Shown here: one piece after another, positions 35,683-46,097 of the stretch
How positions within the stretch are numbered: position 1 is the first letter of the stretch
Layout: each line of letters opens with the position of its first letter
Assembly: GCF_002813635.1 (NCBI RefSeq)
Contig: NZ_CP016382.1
Span: forward strand, 992,001-1,056,000
From: Spiribacter roseus
Lineage (GTDB): Bacteria > Pseudomonadota > Gammaproteobacteria > Nitrococcales > Nitrococcaceae
DNA: 64,000 nucleotides
Direction: 5' to 3'
Translations under genes and position numbers: made by a program
The notes under the pieces: model-generated
Told to the model about the DNA's origin: nothing
Seen by the model: the letters and a program-made list of their open reading frames with translations, nothing else
Databases searched by the model: none

Positions 35683-36870
35683 ATGAGCAGCGACCCGACA
35701 CCGCTTAAGCCGGGCAACCCCAAACCCTGGAATGATCCGCGCGTCCGCTCGGTGGCCTTCCAGCTCATCGCAATCGCCGCCGTGGCCTGGATCGGATACA
35801 GCCTTTTTCAGAATACGATCAGCAACATGGAAAGCCGGGGCATCCGCACCGGGTTCGGGTTTCTGAATGAAACCGCCGGCTTCGGCATCATCATGAGCCT
35901 GATCGATTACAACGAAACCATGACCTATGCCCGGACCTTTCTGGTCGGGCTGACCAATACCCTGCTGGTCTCAGGGCTGGGCATTCTTTTTGCGACGATC
36001 GTCGGATTCATCGTCGGCATCGCGCGGCTTTCCACCAACTGGCTCGTGGCAAAGCTCGCGCTCGCGTACATCGAGATCTTTCGTAACGTCCCGCTGCTGC
36101 TGCAGATCTTCTTCTGGTACTTCGCGGTGCTCGGCACCCTGCCCGGCCCGCGGCAGGCCCTCGATGTCGGCGGTGTCGCCTTTCTGAGCAACCGCGGAAT
36201 CATCATCCCCCGGCCCGTGTTCGAGGCCGGCGCGGGATGGATCGGCATTGCGTTGATCATCGCGCTGATCGCCTCGGCCGTGATGGTCACCTGGGCGCGC
36301 CGCCGTCAGGCCGCGACCGGCCGGATCTTTCCGGCGTTTCCCCTGGCGTCCGCGCTGATCCTCGGCCTCCCGGCGCTCGCCTACTTCGTCATGGGGCGGC
36401 CGGTGGGGTGGGATATTCCGGCCATGGGCGGATTCAACTTCTCAGGCGGCATCACCGCCATTCCCGAACTGGGTGCCCTGCTTCTGGCGCTGACGATCTA
36501 TACCGCGACTTTCATCGCCGAAATCGTCCGCTCGGGCATCGTCTCGGTCAGCAGCGGCCAGACCGAAGCCGCCCTGGCACTGGGACTGCCGCCGCGACGC
36601 GTATTGCGACTGGTGGTCATCCCTCAGGCGTTGCGCGTGATCATCCCGCCACTGACCAGTCAGTATCTTAACCTGACCAAGAACTCATCCCTGGCAGTGG
36701 CCATCGGCTATCCCGACCTGGTCAACGTATTCATGGGCACGTCCCTCAACCAGACCGGTCAGGCCGTGGAGATCGTCGCCATGACCATGGCGGTCTACCT
36801 GGCGATCAGCCTGAGCATTTCGCTTCTCATGAACATCTACAATCGCGCCGTGGCGCTGAAGGAGCGGTAG
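35683..36870 (+). CDS. aapQ: Amino-acid ABC transporter permease AapQ
   Basis: 395 aa, the longer first permease of the Aap system, with the FxNxP-type EIFRNVPLLLQIFFWYF segment (about residues 127-143) and the permease EAA loop SSGQTEAALALGLPPRRVLR (about residues 287-306). About eight helices. It works with AapM as a heterodimer. Confidence 0.95.
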   Translation: MSSDPTPLKPGNPKPWNDPRVRSVAFQLIAIAAVAWIGYSLFQNTISNMESRGIRTGFGFLNETAGFGIIMSLIDYNETMTYARTFLVGLTNTLLVSGLGILFATIVGFIVGIARLSTNWLVAKLALAYIEIFRNVPLLLQIFFWYFAVLGTLPGPRQALDVGGVAFLSNRGIIIPRPVFEAGAGWIGIALIIALIASAVMVTWARRRQAATGRIFPAFPLASALILGLPALAYFVMGRPVGWDIPAMGGFNFSGGITAIPELGALLLALTIYTATFIAEIVRSGIVSVSSGQTEAALALGLPPRRVLRLVVIPQALRVIIPPLTSQYLNLTKNSSLAVAIGYPDLVNVFMGTSLNQTGQAVEIVAMTMAVYLAISLSISLLMNIYNRAVALKER

Positions 36871-36874
36871 CGAC

Positions 36875-37975
36875 ATGGCCCCGCATCAGCCCCTGCCCAA
36901 TCAGCCCCCTCCGGTGACGCAGCGTGGCGTCATCCGCTGGCTGCGCGCCAACCTTTTCTCGAGCTGGATCAATGGTCTGGTCACTCTGGTGGTGGGCTAC
37001 TACCTGCTGAGCACGCTCATTCCGCTGATCGACTGGGCGTTCATCGGCGCGGTCTTTACCGGCGATGGCGTCGACGCCTGTCGGCCCGGCAAGGCCTGCT
37101 GGATATTCGTCGAGGAGCGCTTCGGCTTTTTCATGTATGGCTTCTATCCCGAGGCCCTGCGCTGGCGGCCCACCCTGGCGTTCGTGCTGTTCGCCCTCGC
37201 CGTTGTCCCGCCGTTTCTGCCACTGCCAGCCAGGCTGCGGCGCGGCGTCGCCATTTTCGGTCTCACCGGGTTACCGGTGGGTGGGTATATCCTGATCGCC
37301 GGCGGTGTGTTCGGCCTCGAGTCGGTGGATACCTCCCAGTGGGGCGGGCTGATGCTCACCCTGATACTGGCCTATGTGGGCATCATCGCCGCCCTGCCCA
37401 TCGGCGTCGCCCTGGCGCTGGGGCGACGCTCCGAAATGCCGGTCATCCGCGGCATCTGCGTGATATTCATCGAATTCTGGCGGGCGGTGCCGCTGATCAC
37501 CATCCTTTTCATGGCCTCGGTCATGCTGCCGCTGTTCCTGCCGGATGGGGTGACCTTCGACAAACTGCTGCGGGCACTGATCGGCATCACACTGTTCCAG
37601 GCCGCGTATATGGCCGAGGTGGTGCGCGGTGGACTCCAGGCAATCCCGAAGGGACAGTATGAGGCGGCCGAGGCGCTGGGGCTGGGATACTGGCGCCGCA
37701 TGCGGCTGATCATCCTGCCGCAGGCACTGAAGATCGTCGTCCCCGGGATCGCCAATACCGTGATCTCGCTGTTCAAGGACACCACGCTCGTATTGATCAT
37801 CGGTCTGTTTGACCTGCTCGGTGCGGTCAAGTCAACGCTCAGCGACCCGGCCTGGAACAACGTCATGGCCGAAGGATATCTATTCGTCGCCTTCTGTTTC
37901 TGGGTATTCTGCTTTGGGATGTCGCGGTACAGCCACCGCGTTGAAAAGCAGCTCGATACCGACCATCGGCAGTAG
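36875..37975 (+). CDS. aapM: Amino-acid ABC transporter permease AapM
   Basis: 366 aa, second permease of the Aap system. The EAA-type loop IPKGQYEAAEALGLGYWRRM (about residues 255-274) contacts the ATPase. Long N-terminal insertion (VDACRPGKACWIFVEERFGF region) as in other AapM proteins. It starts 4 bp after aapQ. Confidence 0.95.
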   Translation: MAPHQPLPNQPPPVTQRGVIRWLRANLFSSWINGLVTLVVGYYLLSTLIPLIDWAFIGAVFTGDGVDACRPGKACWIFVEERFGFFMYGFYPEALRWRPTLAFVLFALAVVPPFLPLPARLRRGVAIFGLTGLPVGGYILIAGGVFGLESVDTSQWGGLMLTLILAYVGIIAALPIGVALALGRRSEMPVIRGICVIFIEFWRAVPLITILFMASVMLPLFLPDGVTFDKLLRALIGITLFQAAYMAEVVRGGLQAIPKGQYEAAEALGLGYWRRMRLIILPQALKIVVPGIANTVISLFKDTTLVLIIGLFDLLGAVKSTLSDPAWNNVMAEGYLFVAFCFWVFCFGMSRYSHRVEKQLDTDHRQ

Positions 37976-37990
37976 TAAAGGACACCCGGC

Positions 37991-38794
37991 ATGGAAAACA
38001 ACGGCACGGGCTTCGAGGCCGAGACCCTGACCACCCCGGTTGAATCGGCCGCCAGTGATGAGAGCATCATTCAGGTCAACGACCTCAACAAGTGGTTCGG
38101 CGACTTCCATGTGCTCAACTCGATCAACCTCGATGTCCAGAAGGGCGAGCGCATCGTGATCTGCGGCCCGTCCGGGTCGGGCAAGTCCACGCTGATCCGC
38201 TGCCTCAACCACCTCGAGGCCCATCAACGCGGCCAGATCATCATCGACGGCGTCGAGCTGAATGAAGACGTCAAGAACATCGAGGCCATCCGGCGCGAGG
38301 TCGGCATGGTGTTCCAGCAGTTCAACCTGTTCCCGCACCTGAGCGTGCTCGAGAACTGCCTGCTGGCGCCCATCTGGGTCCGTAAGACGCCCCGGCGCGA
38401 GGCCATCGAGATGGCCATGCACTATCTCGAACGGGTGCGCATCCCGGAACAGGCGGACAAATACCCGGGCCAGCTCTCAGGCGGACAGCAGCAGCGGGTG
38501 GCCATCGCCCGGGCCCTGTGCATGCAGCCCAAGATCATGCTGTTCGATGAGCCGACCTCGGCGCTCGACCCGGAGATGATCAAGGAGGTCCTGGATGTCA
38601 TGGTCGAGCTGGCGAGCAGCGGCATGACCATGCTGTGTGTCACCCATGAAATGGGCTTTGCCAAGACCGTGGCGGACCGGGTGATCTTCATGGATGACGG
38701 CCAGATCGTCGAGGCCGCGCCACCCCGGGACTTTTTCACCCGCCCCGAGCAACCGCGGACCCGCGAGTTTCTCGAACAGATCCTGCAGCACTGA
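37991..38794 (+). CDS. aapP: Amino-acid ABC transporter ATP-binding protein AapP
   Basis: 267 aa ATPase. Walker [10 protein letters not shown], the signature [15 protein letters not shown], Walker [16 protein letters not shown] and the H-loop CVTHEMGFA are all present. A 20-residue acidic extension precedes the core at the N-terminus. Energises uptake through AapQM. Confidence 0.97.
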   Translation: MENNGTGFEAETLTTPVESAASDESIIQVNDLNKWFGDFHVLNSINLDVQKGERIVICGPSGSGKSTLIRCLNHLEAHQRGQIIIDGVELNEDVKNIEAIRREVGMVFQQFNLFPHLSVLENCLLAPIWVRKTPRREAIEMAMHYLERVRIPEQADKYPGQLSGGQQQRVAIARALCMQPKIMLFDEPTSALDPEMIKEVLDVMVELASSGMTMLCVTHEMGFAKTVADRVIFMDDGQIVEAAPPRDFFTRPEQPRTREFLEQILQH

Positions 38795-38809
38795 GGAACG
38801 GATGATTGG

Positions 38810-39484
38810 ATGAAGCGCGCTCTGGTCATCGACCCGGATGGCGACGAACAGCAGCGGGTCCAGAACATCCTCTGCAGGCTCTGGCCCGAAATTGACCTGA
38901 TCGCTGTCTCCGACATCAAGTCGGCCCATGGGCAGCTTGGCCGCTCGATGCCGGGACTGCTCATCACCGACTTCTATCTGCCCGACGGCTCGGGGCTTGA
39001 GCTGATCGAGCAGATGCGCATGCTCTACCCCGATTCGCCGCGCGTGCTGCTGACCCGGCATGATGACGAGGCCCATCTGCGGGCGGCCCTGCGCCAGGGC
39101 ATTGACGGCTATATCCTCAAGGACCAGGGCAACGACGGGATCCAGGCGCTATTCGCCGCCATCGGCAAGGGAGACCCCGGGCTCTCGCCCGAAATCACGC
39201 GCCTCGCGCTGCGGCAGTTTGAAGCGCCACTGACTGAGCCGGGGTCCGGCACGGGCTCTGAACCCGCCGATAGCGAAGCGGCCGGACTGACCCAGCGCGA
39301 GATCGAGGTCCTTGCCCTGCTCTCCCAGGGGCTCGATCGGCATCGGGTGGGCGAGGCACTGGTGATCCGGCCGTCCACCGTGGCCGGCCACATCAAGTCG
39401 ATCTATCTCAAACTCAATGTATCGACCCGTGCCGAGGCGACCCTGGCGGCGGTCAAACTCGGCCTCGTCGACCTCGAACCGTAG
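38810..39484 (+). CDS. LuxR/NarL-family response regulator (orphan)
   Basis: 224 aa. Receiver domain (about residues 1-115) with acidic pocket DPDGD, phospho-acceptor D54 (ITDFYLPDG), switch Thr (LLTRHDD) and K104 (YILKDQG). After a Gly/Pro/Ser-rich linker comes a LuxR HTH: LTQREIEVLALLSQGL then IRPSTVAGHIKSIYLKL. No sensor kinase is adjacent. It starts 15 bp after aapP, so it is likely co-transcribed with the amino-acid transporter. Its targets are unknown. Confidence 0.93.
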   Translation: MKRALVIDPDGDEQQRVQNILCRLWPEIDLIAVSDIKSAHGQLGRSMPGLLITDFYLPDGSGLELIEQMRMLYPDSPRVLLTRHDDEAHLRAALRQGIDGYILKDQGNDGIQALFAAIGKGDPGLSPEITRLALRQFEAPLTEPGSGTGSEPADSEAAGLTQREIEVLALLSQGLDRHRVGEALVIRPSTVAGHIKSIYLKLNVSTRAEATLAAVKLGLVDLEP

Positions 39485-39907
39485 TCACCCGTCCAGCGAC
39501 ACCAGCGCGGGATCCGCGGCAAGGTCGGCCAGCGTGATACCGGCCAGAAAATCCCGGATTTGATCGGACAGATCCGACCACAGGTCATGGGTGATGCAGT
39601 GATTGCCCGCGTCATCATGCCCACCCCCGTCATCCACCATGGCGGCAGCCGGCGGATCCACCGCCATGATGACCGCCGCCACGCTGATCGTGTCGGCCGC
39701 CCGGGCCAGGCGATAGCCGCCGCCCGGTCCGCGCATGCCATGGACCAGTCCGTCGCGGCGCAGATCGGCGAACAGCTGCTCAAGATAGGACAGGGAGAGC
39801 GACTGACGCTGGGAGATATCCGCCAGCGTGACCGGCCCACCGTCCTGATGCAGCGTCAGGTCCATGATGGTGGTCAGGGCGTAGCGGCCCTTCGTTGAAA
39901 GGCGCAT
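39485..39907 (-). CDS. Rrf2/IscR-like transcriptional regulator lacking two cluster cysteines
   Basis: 140 aa. The winged HTH (MRLSTKGRYALTTIMDL, then LADISQRQSLSLSYLEQLF and RGPGGGYRLAR) is IscR-like throughout. In E. coli IscR the [2Fe-2S] ligands are Cys92, Cys98, Cys104 and His107. Aligning without gaps, this protein has D92, D98, C104 and H107 (AGNHCITHDLW). The cluster site is therefore altered and may be apo or bind another metal. No isc genes are adjacent. It may be a divergent IscR or an unnamed Rrf2 regulator. Confidence 0.88.
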   Translation of the reverse strand: MRLSTKGRYALTTIMDLTLHQDGGPVTLADISQRQSLSLSYLEQLFADLRRDGLVHGMRGPGGGYRLARAADTISVAAVIMAVDPPAAAMVDDGGGHDDAGNHCITHDLWSDLSDQIRDFLAGITLADLAADPALVSLDG

Positions 39908-39918
39908 GCAACCCCCTC

Positions 39919-40392
39919 CTAGACGGCCCAGCGTCTTGCGGAAGGCCTCAGCACGACCGCTTCGCCGCTGGCACTCGGAAAACCGTGTCCCTCGCCAAGA
40001 CAGTAGCGCAGCCAGCGATAGAGGAACCGGTTGGCCCCCCAGCGCCAGGCCAGCGGCGCCTGCCCCGCGGTCTCGGTCTCAGTGGCCAGCACCTCGGCCA
40101 CCCGGGCATCGTGATAGATACGCACCTGCAGATCCGGCAGCGACTCATCACCATCACGACGGGCAAACCGGTGGGTGAGCATCAGCGTGGTGGTGTAGGG
40201 GCAACGTTCAATGACTTCAAGATGCAGATCGGGGCCGCGGTCAACGCTCGAGACCTGCGCGTCACGCCGTCCGTCAAGCTGCGGCACCAGGCGGCGCAGG
40301 AAGATGTAGTTGCTCTCGTAGAGCTCCATGAGCGCGGCGAAACTGCCCTGCGGCGGGCGCTCTGCAACGAGTTGGCCAGGCTGCTTGATCAT
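39919..40392 (-). CDS. DUF1249 (YqiB-like) protein
   Basis: 157 aa, matching the YqiB/DUF1249 family by the pattern FAALMELYESNYIFLRRLVP (about residues 18-37), IYHDARVAEVL and NRFLYRWLRYCL. Cytoplasmic, function unknown. It lies between the IscR-like gene and ppsR and is read in the same direction. Confidence 0.85.
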   Translation of the reverse strand: MIKQPGQLVAERPPQGSFAALMELYESNYIFLRRLVPQLDGRRDAQVSSVDRGPDLHLEVIERCPYTTTLMLTHRFARRDGDESLPDLQVRIYHDARVAEVLATETETAGQAPLAWRWGANRFLYRWLRYCLGEGHGFPSASGEAVVLRPSARRWAV

Positions 40393-40455
40393 GCGCGGAT
40401 GCTAGCACAGCCACGCGGCGTGGGACGCCCCCTGACTGGCATCAAAGCCGGGATT

Positions 40456-41277
40456 TTAATAGAGTCGCCGCGGAAGATGACGCGACTGGATGATCATCGC
40501 CGCGATCTCCTCAATGGACATGGTGGTGGTGTTCGAGAAAGGCAGTTTCTCCTGGTGAAAAAGCCCCTCGGCGCGAGCCGTTTCATACTGACACTGGCGC
40601 AGCGACGCATAACGGGTGTTCGCGCGCCGCTCGGCACGGATCTGGGCGAGCCGTTCGGGGCGGATCGTGAGCGCGTAGATCCGCTGGCGGAACGGCCGCA
40701 GCACTTCCGGCAGCCGGCCACTGAGCAGATCATCATCAGTCAGCGGATAGTTCGCCGCGTAGATCCCGTACTGAAGCGCCATGTAGATGCAGGTCGGTGT
40801 CTTGCCCGAGCGCGACACGCCGACAAGGACCACGTCGGCCTGCTCGTAGTGACGCACCGCGGCGCCATCGTCGGCGGATAGCGCGTAGTTCATGGCATCG
40901 ATACGCAGCTTGTACGCCCCGGGATCGGCAATGCCATGGCTGCGGCCGATGGTGTGGCTCGACTCCATGCCGAGCTCGCTTTCGAGCGGGCCGATGAAGG
41001 TGTCAAAAAAATCAAGCACCACGGCGTTGACCCGCCGCAGCCGGTTGCGCAGGCCCGCATCGATGATGGTACTGAAAACGATGGGGCGCACGCCGCTGGC
41101 GCGTCCCGCCGATTCGATCTGCTCGATGGCGGCATCCACCGCGTCCGGGCTGTCGGTAAAAGGCATGCTCACCGGCGACGCCTCGAGCGCGAACTGAGTG
41201 AGCAGGCTGTGGCCAAGCGTCTCGGCGGTAATCCCGGTGCGATCCGATATGAAAAAGACACTGCGCGATTCAGACAT
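40456..41277 (-). CDS. ppsR: PEP synthase regulatory protein PpsR (kinase/pyrophosphorylase)
   Basis: 273 aa with start ATG 41277 (an upstream TTG at 41298 is in frame but lacks support). Family features: SVFFISDRTGITAETLGHSLL at the N-terminus (split after position 17), the P-loop-like GVSRSGKTPTCIY (about residues 152-164) and EGLFHQEKLPF near the C-terminus. It phosphorylates and dephosphorylates PpsA in response to the energy state. Divergent from ppsA over 77 bp, as is usual. Confidence 0.95.
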   Translation of the reverse strand: MSESRSVFFISDRTGITAETLGHSLLTQFALEASPVSMPFTDSPDAVDAAIEQIESAGRASGVRPIVFSTIIDAGLRNRLRRVNAVVLDFFDTFIGPLESELGMESSHTIGRSHGIADPGAYKLRIDAMNYALSADDGAAVRHYEQADVVLVGVSRSGKTPTCIYMALQYGIYAANYPLTDDDLLSGRLPEVLRPFRQRIYALTIRPERLAQIRAERRANTRYASLRQCQYETARAEGLFHQEKLPFSNTTTMSIEEIAAMIIQSRHLPRRLY

Positions 41278-41354
41278 GGCGGGACTCGACTTGATCAACG
41301 ATAATCACGCATCAGTATACCGGTGCGGCACATACTTTTAACGGGAGAGCGGTA

Positions 41355-43730
41355 GTGAGCGAATATGTAGTCTGGTTCGAGTCGCTGGGCATGGACGATG
41401 TCGAGCGGGTGGGCGGCAAGAATGCCTCGCTCGGTGAGATGATCAGCAACCTTTCCGGCGCGGGCGTGCAGGTCCCCGGGGGCTTCGCCACCACCGCGCA
41501 GGCGTATTGGGACTTTCTGGATGAAAGCGGGCTGCGGCCGCGGATCGAGGCCGCCCTCGACGGCCTCGACATCGACGATGTCCAGGCGCTGGCACGGGTT
41601 GGCGCACAGATCCGCTCGATGATCATCGAAACCCCCTTCCCGGCGGAACTCGACGAAGCGATCGCGAAGGCCTGGTCGCAGCTGGTCGAGCGTTCGCAGA
41701 AAGCCGATCTGTCGGTGGCGGTGCGGTCCTCAGCGACCGCCGAAGACCTGCCCGACGCCTCCTTCGCCGGCCAGCAGGAGACCTTTCTCAACGTCCGCGG
41801 GCTTGACAACGTCCGCCGCACGATCCGGGACGTCTTCGCCTCGCTGTTCAACGACCGCGCGATCTCCTACCGCGTGCACCATGACTTTGCGCACGACAAG
41901 GTCGCGCTCTCAGCGGGCATTCAGGAAATGGCGCGCACCGATGTCGGTGCCTCGGGCGTGATGTTCACCATGGACACCGAATCCGGCTTCCGTGACGTGG
42001 TGTTCGTGACCGCCTCCCACGGTCTTGGCGAGACCGTGGTGCAGGGCTCGGTCAACCCCGACGAGTTTTATGTTCACAAGGCGACGCTGGCCGCCGGGCG
42101 GCCCGCCGTCCTGCGCCGGACGATGGGTGAGAAGGCCATCAAGATGGTCTATGAGGACGACCCGGACAGCGACGAGACGGTGCGGGTCGTTGAGACATCA
42201 CAGGCGGAACGGGCCGGTTTCTGCCTCAGTGATGCGGATGTCGAGTCGCTGGGGCGTCAGGCGATGACCATTGAGGCCCACTATGGCCGCCCCATGGACA
42301 TCGAGTGGGGTAAGGATGGCGAGACCGGGCGCCTGTACATCCTCCAGGCCCGGCCAGAGACGGTGAAAAGCCGCGACGGCGGCCAGAGTCTACAGCGCTA
42401 CCAGCTCCACGAACGCGGTCAGGTGCTGGTTGAAGGCCGCGCCATCGGTCAGCGTATCGGCGCCGGCCGCGCCCGTGTGGTGGATGATCTCGAGGACATG
42501 CACACCGTCGAGGCCGGCGACGTCCTGGTCACCGACATGACCGATCCCGACTGGGAGCCGATCATGAAGCGCGCCTCGGCGATCGTCACCAACCGCGGCG
42601 GGCGGACCTGCCACGCCGCCATCATCGCCCGCGAACTGGGCATTCCCGCGGTGGTCGGCACCGGCAATGGCACCGACCGCCTGCATGATGGCCTCGAGGT
42701 GACGGTGTCCTGTGCCGAGGGGGATACCGGCTACATCTACCGGGGCATCCAGGATTTCGAGATCCGCAACATCGAGCTGGGCAACATGCCCGAGCTGCCA
42801 TTCAAGATCATGATGAATGTGGGCAACCCGGACCGCGCCTTCGACTTTGCCCAGCTGCCCAATGCCGGCGTAGGGCTGGCCCGGCTCGAGTTCATCATCA
42901 ACCGCATGATCGGCATCCATCCCCGGGCACTGCTGGAGTATGACCAGCAGCCGGATGACCTTAAATCGGTCATCGACAATCAGATCGCCGGTTATGATGA
43001 TCCGGTCAGTTTCTACGTCGATAAACTCGCCGAGGGCATCAGTACACTGGCCGCGAGCTTTGCCGATCAGCCGGTGATCGTGCGCATGTCCGACTTCAAG
43101 TCCAACGAGTACGCCAACCTCATCGGCGGGGCGGCCTACGAGCCCGAGGAAGAGAACCCGATGATCGGCTTCCGTGGGGCGTCGCGCTACATCTCGGAGG
43201 ACTTCCGGCCCTGCTTTGAGCTCGAATGCCGGGCCCTGCGCAAGGTGCGCGAGGAAATGGGGCTGACCAATGTCTGGATCATGATCCCGTTCGTGCGCAC
43301 CCCCGATGAGGGCCGTCAGGTGGTGGATCTGCTTGCCCGCAACGGGCTCGAAAAAGGTCGTGACGGGCTGAAGGTCATCATGATGTGCGAGCTGCCGTCG
43401 AATGCCGTGCTGGCCGACGAGTTCCTCGAGATCTTCGATGGCTACTCCATCGGCTCCAACGATCTCACCCAGCTCACCCTGGGGCTGGACCGCGATTCAG
43501 GACTGGTCGCGCACCTGTTCGAGGAGCGGGACCCGGCCGTCAAGGCGCTGCTGCACATGGCGATCCAGGCCGCCAACAAGGCGGGCAAATATGTCGGGAT
43601 ATGCGGCCAGGGCCCCTCGGATCACCCCGACCTGGCGCGCTGGCTGATGGATGAGGGCATTGATAGTGTCTCACTCAACCCTGACAGCGTGGTCGAGACC
43701 TGGCTGTACCTGGGCGGCGAGACCCACTGA
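41355..43730 (+). CDS. ppsA: Phosphoenolpyruvate synthase
   Basis: 791 aa; converts pyruvate and ATP to PEP, AMP and phosphate, the entry to gluconeogenesis. N-terminal ATP-binding domain ([20 protein letters not shown] at about residues 117-136), phosphohistidine swivel [15 protein letters not shown] (His near residue 422), and C-terminal PEP-binding barrel with the Cys in [10 protein letters not shown] (about 749-758). Initiation is at GTG 41355 after GGGAG. The stop overlaps the next ATG. Confidence 0.97.
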   Translation: MSEYVVWFESLGMDDVERVGGKNASLGEMISNLSGAGVQVPGGFATTAQAYWDFLDESGLRPRIEAALDGLDIDDVQALARVGAQIRSMIIETPFPAELDEAIAKAWSQLVERSQKADLSVAVRSSATAEDLPDASFAGQQETFLNVRGLDNVRRTIRDVFASLFNDRAISYRVHHDFAHDKVALSAGIQEMARTDVGASGVMFTMDTESGFRDVVFVTASHGLGETVVQGSVNPDEFYVHKATLAAGRPAVLRRTMGEKAIKMVYEDDPDSDETVRVVETSQAERAGFCLSDADVESLGRQAMTIEAHYGRPMDIEWGKDGETGRLYILQARPETVKSRDGGQSLQRYQLHERGQVLVEGRAIGQRIGAGRARVVDDLEDMHTVEAGDVLVTDMTDPDWEPIMKRASAIVTNRGGRTCHAAIIARELGIPAVVGTGNGTDRLHDGLEVTVSCAEGDTGYIYRGIQDFEIRNIELGNMPELPFKIMMNVGNPDRAFDFAQLPNAGVGLARLEFIINRMIGIHPRALLEYDQQPDDLKSVIDNQIAGYDDPVSFYVDKLAEGISTLAASFADQPVIVRMSDFKSNEYANLIGGAAYEPEEENPMIGFRGASRYISEDFRPCFELECRALRKVREEMGLTNVWIMIPFVRTPDEGRQVVDLLARNGLEKGRDGLKVIMMCELPSNAVLADEFLEIFDGYSIGSNDLTQLTLGLDRDSGLVAHLFEERDPAVKALLHMAIQAANKAGKYVGICGQGPSDHPDLARWLMDEGIDSVSLNPDSVVETWLYLGGETH

Positions 43731-44563
43731 TGGCGGCCATGCCACGAGTGATCGCGGCGCATCATCTGGCGCAGCGCCTGGGCGACCCCGGGATCCAGGT
43801 GGTGTTTGTGGGCGATGAGACCGTTCACGCTCAGGGCCACATCGAGGGGGCGACCTGCCTGCGCTATGCGGATCTGGTAGCCGCCCGGCCCCCGGCCAGC
43901 GGGCTGCTGCCGGATTCGGCCACACTCGCGAGGGTGCTGGCCGAAGCGGGCATCACCCCGACGCGGCATGTCGTTGCGTATGATGCAAGCGGCGGTGGCG
44001 CCGCCTCGCGACTGCTCTGGACCCTGGACTGCGTGGGTCACGACGACTGGTCGCTGCTCGACGGCGGACTGCCGGCGTGGCGGGCGGAAGGACTGCCACT
44101 GGTGGCCGACAACCACGCAGCCCGGGCCGAGGCGCCGCCCTACCCCGTCGATACGGCCGCCAGCCGCGCGCGGGCGGACGCCGACTACATCGAATCACAC
44201 CTCGACGACCCGGATGTGGTCATCCTCGATGCCCGCTCGCCGGGCGAGTATCGCGGCGACGACGTTCGCGCGGCACGCGCCGGGCATATTCCCGGCGCCG
44301 TCAACCTGGACTGGACCGATAACGTCGACGCAGCCGGTGACGGCCGCCTGCGGCCAGCGGAGAGCCTGCGCGAGGCCTATGCCGCACTCGGCGTAACGCC
44401 CGAGCGCGAGGTGATCACGCACTGCCAGACGCATCACCGCTCATCGCTGAGCTATGTCGTGCTGCGCTGGCTCGGTTTCGAGCGGGTCCGCGGATACGAT
44501 GGGTCCTGGTCGGAATGGGGTAACGACCCGCGGCGCCCCGTCAGTGCCGGGAGCAACGCCTGA
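43730..44563 (+). CDS. Thiosulfate/3-mercaptopyruvate sulfurtransferase (two-rhodanese)
   Basis: 277 aa with two tandem rhodanese domains. The second carries the active-site loop THCQTHHRSS with the persulfide Cys, and the DARSPGEYRG segment. The first domain lacks a Cys and is the inactive partner. It transfers sulfane sulfur from thiosulfate or mercaptopyruvate to cyanide or thiols. Its ATG overlaps the ppsA stop, so it is expressed with ppsA. Confidence 0.92.
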   Translation: MAAMPRVIAAHHLAQRLGDPGIQVVFVGDETVHAQGHIEGATCLRYADLVAARPPASGLLPDSATLARVLAEAGITPTRHVVAYDASGGGAASRLLWTLDCVGHDDWSLLDGGLPAWRAEGLPLVADNHAARAEAPPYPVDTAASRARADADYIESHLDDPDVVILDARSPGEYRGDDVRAARAGHIPGAVNLDWTDNVDAAGDGRLRPAESLREAYAALGVTPEREVITHCQTHHRSSLSYVVLRWLGFERVRGYDGSWSEWGNDPRRPVSAGSNA

Positions 44564-44575
44564 GCACGCCCGACA

Positions 44576-45136
44576 TCAACCGCCCCGTGCCGCCTCGCAC
44601 AGAAAACTGGCGCGGTAGTGGCGCAGCTCGGCGATGGAGTCGCGGATATCGTCAAGCGCCAGATGCGAGCTCGTCTTACCGGTGGTCTCGGCCACGGAAG
44701 GCAGCCAGCGCCGCGCCAGCTCCTTGAGCGTGCTCACGTCGATGTGCCGGTAGTGGAAGTACCCCAGGAGCTCGGGCATCACCCGATGGAGGAAGCGACG
44801 ATCCTGACAGATGCTGTTGCCGCACATGGGCGACACCCCCGCCGGCACCCATTGCTCGAGGAATCGCAGGGTCTGACGCTCGGCCTCACGCTCATCCACC
44901 ACGCTCTGACGCACCCGCTCGAGCAGGCCCGAGCCACCGTGCTGGGTCTGATTCCACTCGTCCATGCCGGCCAGCACCGACTCAGGCTGATGGATGGCCA
45001 GCACCGGCCCCTCGGCAAGCACATTCAGATCGGCGTCAGTGACGATCGTGGCAATCTCGATGACCTGGTCGCGATCGACGTCGAGCCCGGTCATTTCAAG
45101 ATCGATCCAGATCAGATTCGTCGCCGAGTAAAGCAT
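44576..45136 (-). CDS. orn: Oligoribonuclease
   Basis: 186 aa 3'-5' exoribonuclease that degrades 2-5-nt RNAs and pGpG. Exo motifs of the DEDDh type: [12 protein letters not shown] (Asp, Glu), the Asp in the [11 protein letters not shown] region, and [12 protein letters not shown] with the His and Asp. A longer frame upstream is excluded because the homology begins at [10 protein letters not shown]. It diverges from rsgA, a common neighbour pair in gammaproteobacteria. Confidence 0.96.
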   Translation of the reverse strand: MLYSATNLIWIDLEMTGLDVDRDQVIEIATIVTDADLNVLAEGPVLAIHQPESVLAGMDEWNQTQHGGSGLLERVRQSVVDEREAERQTLRFLEQWVPAGVSPMCGNSICQDRRFLHRVMPELLGYFHYRHIDVSTLKELARRWLPSVAETTGKTSSHLALDDIRDSIAELRHYRASFLCEAARGG

Positions 45137-45209
45137 TGGTCTGCATTCCCCTTGCCTGCGTTGAGCCGGCAGTCTACCAAAGCCACTCCCCGACCGAGAC
45201 ACCCACGCC

Positions 45210-46097
45210 ATGGATGAGACCGGCAGCCGCGTGATCGTGAGCAGCGGCAATCACTGCCTTGTGGCCGACTCGTCCGGCGCGCTGCATCGCTGCCACCCCC
45301 GCAGTCGGCGCGCGCCCCGTCCGGTCTGTGGCGACCGGGTGGACTGGTCCGCCGACGCCACCGCGGGCTGGATCGATGCGATCCGGCCGCGCACCAATCT
45401 CATCGAACGCGGTGACTTTCGCGGTCGACCCCGGGGACTGGCCGCCAATATCGACCGCATTGTCGTGGTGATCGCCCCACAGCCTGTCCCCGACGCCCTG
45501 CTGATCGACCGCTATATCGTCCTCGGCGAGGCACTGCGCATTCCGCTGCTCATCTGGTGTCACAAGCAGGACCTGGCCCCGTCGACGCCGACGGGGGCGA
45601 TGCACGCCTTACGGACACGCTGCGAGCACCAGGGGATCGTCCTGATGACGGGCAGCCTCCTATCCGACGACGGGCTCGCCCACCTGCGGACCGCGACCCG
45701 CCATGAAGCCCTGATCCTGGTGGGGCAGTCCGGGGTCGGCAAATCGTCCATCACCCAGGCCCTCATCCCCACGGCATCGCGGCGTATCGGGGAAATATCC
45801 GCGACCAGCGGCCAGGGCCGGCATACCACCAGTGCGACCACTTGGTTCGAGCGCCCCGATGGGGGCGCCGTGGTCGACTCGCCCGGGGTCCGCACATTGC
45901 GGCTCGACCATCTATCCGCGAGTGACGTGGATGCCGCATACCCGGAGATTGCGGCGGCCACCCGCCGCTGTCGTTTCAATGACTGCCGTCACGGCCATGA
46001 GCCCGCCTGCGCCATTCGGCAGGGGCTGGAGAGCGGTGAAATAGACGCCGGGCAGTGGCAACGCTGGCAACGCCTTCGTGAGGAAACCGGCGGATGA
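45210..46097 (+). CDS. rsgA: Ribosome small-subunit GTPase RsgA
   Basis: 295 aa circularly permuted GTPase that matures the 30S subunit. Order of motifs is G4-G5-G1-G2-G3: G4 is H118-K-Q-D121 where NKxD is usual, then the Walker [10 protein letters not shown] at 172-180, and DSPGVR as G3. A C-terminal zinc knuckle is seen ([14 protein letters not shown]). The N-terminal OB-fold is short. The G4 Asn-to-His change is unusual and may weaken base selection. Confidence 0.93.
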   Translation: MDETGSRVIVSSGNHCLVADSSGALHRCHPRSRRAPRPVCGDRVDWSADATAGWIDAIRPRTNLIERGDFRGRPRGLAANIDRIVVVIAPQPVPDALLIDRYIVLGEALRIPLLIWCHKQDLAPSTPTGAMHALRTRCEHQGIVLMTGSLLSDDGLAHLRTATRHEALILVGQSGVGKSSITQALIPTASRRIGEISATSGQGRHTTSATTWFERPDGGAVVDSPGVRTLRLDHLSASDVDAAYPEIAAATRRCRFNDCRHGHEPACAIRQGLESGEIDAGQWQRWQRLREETGG

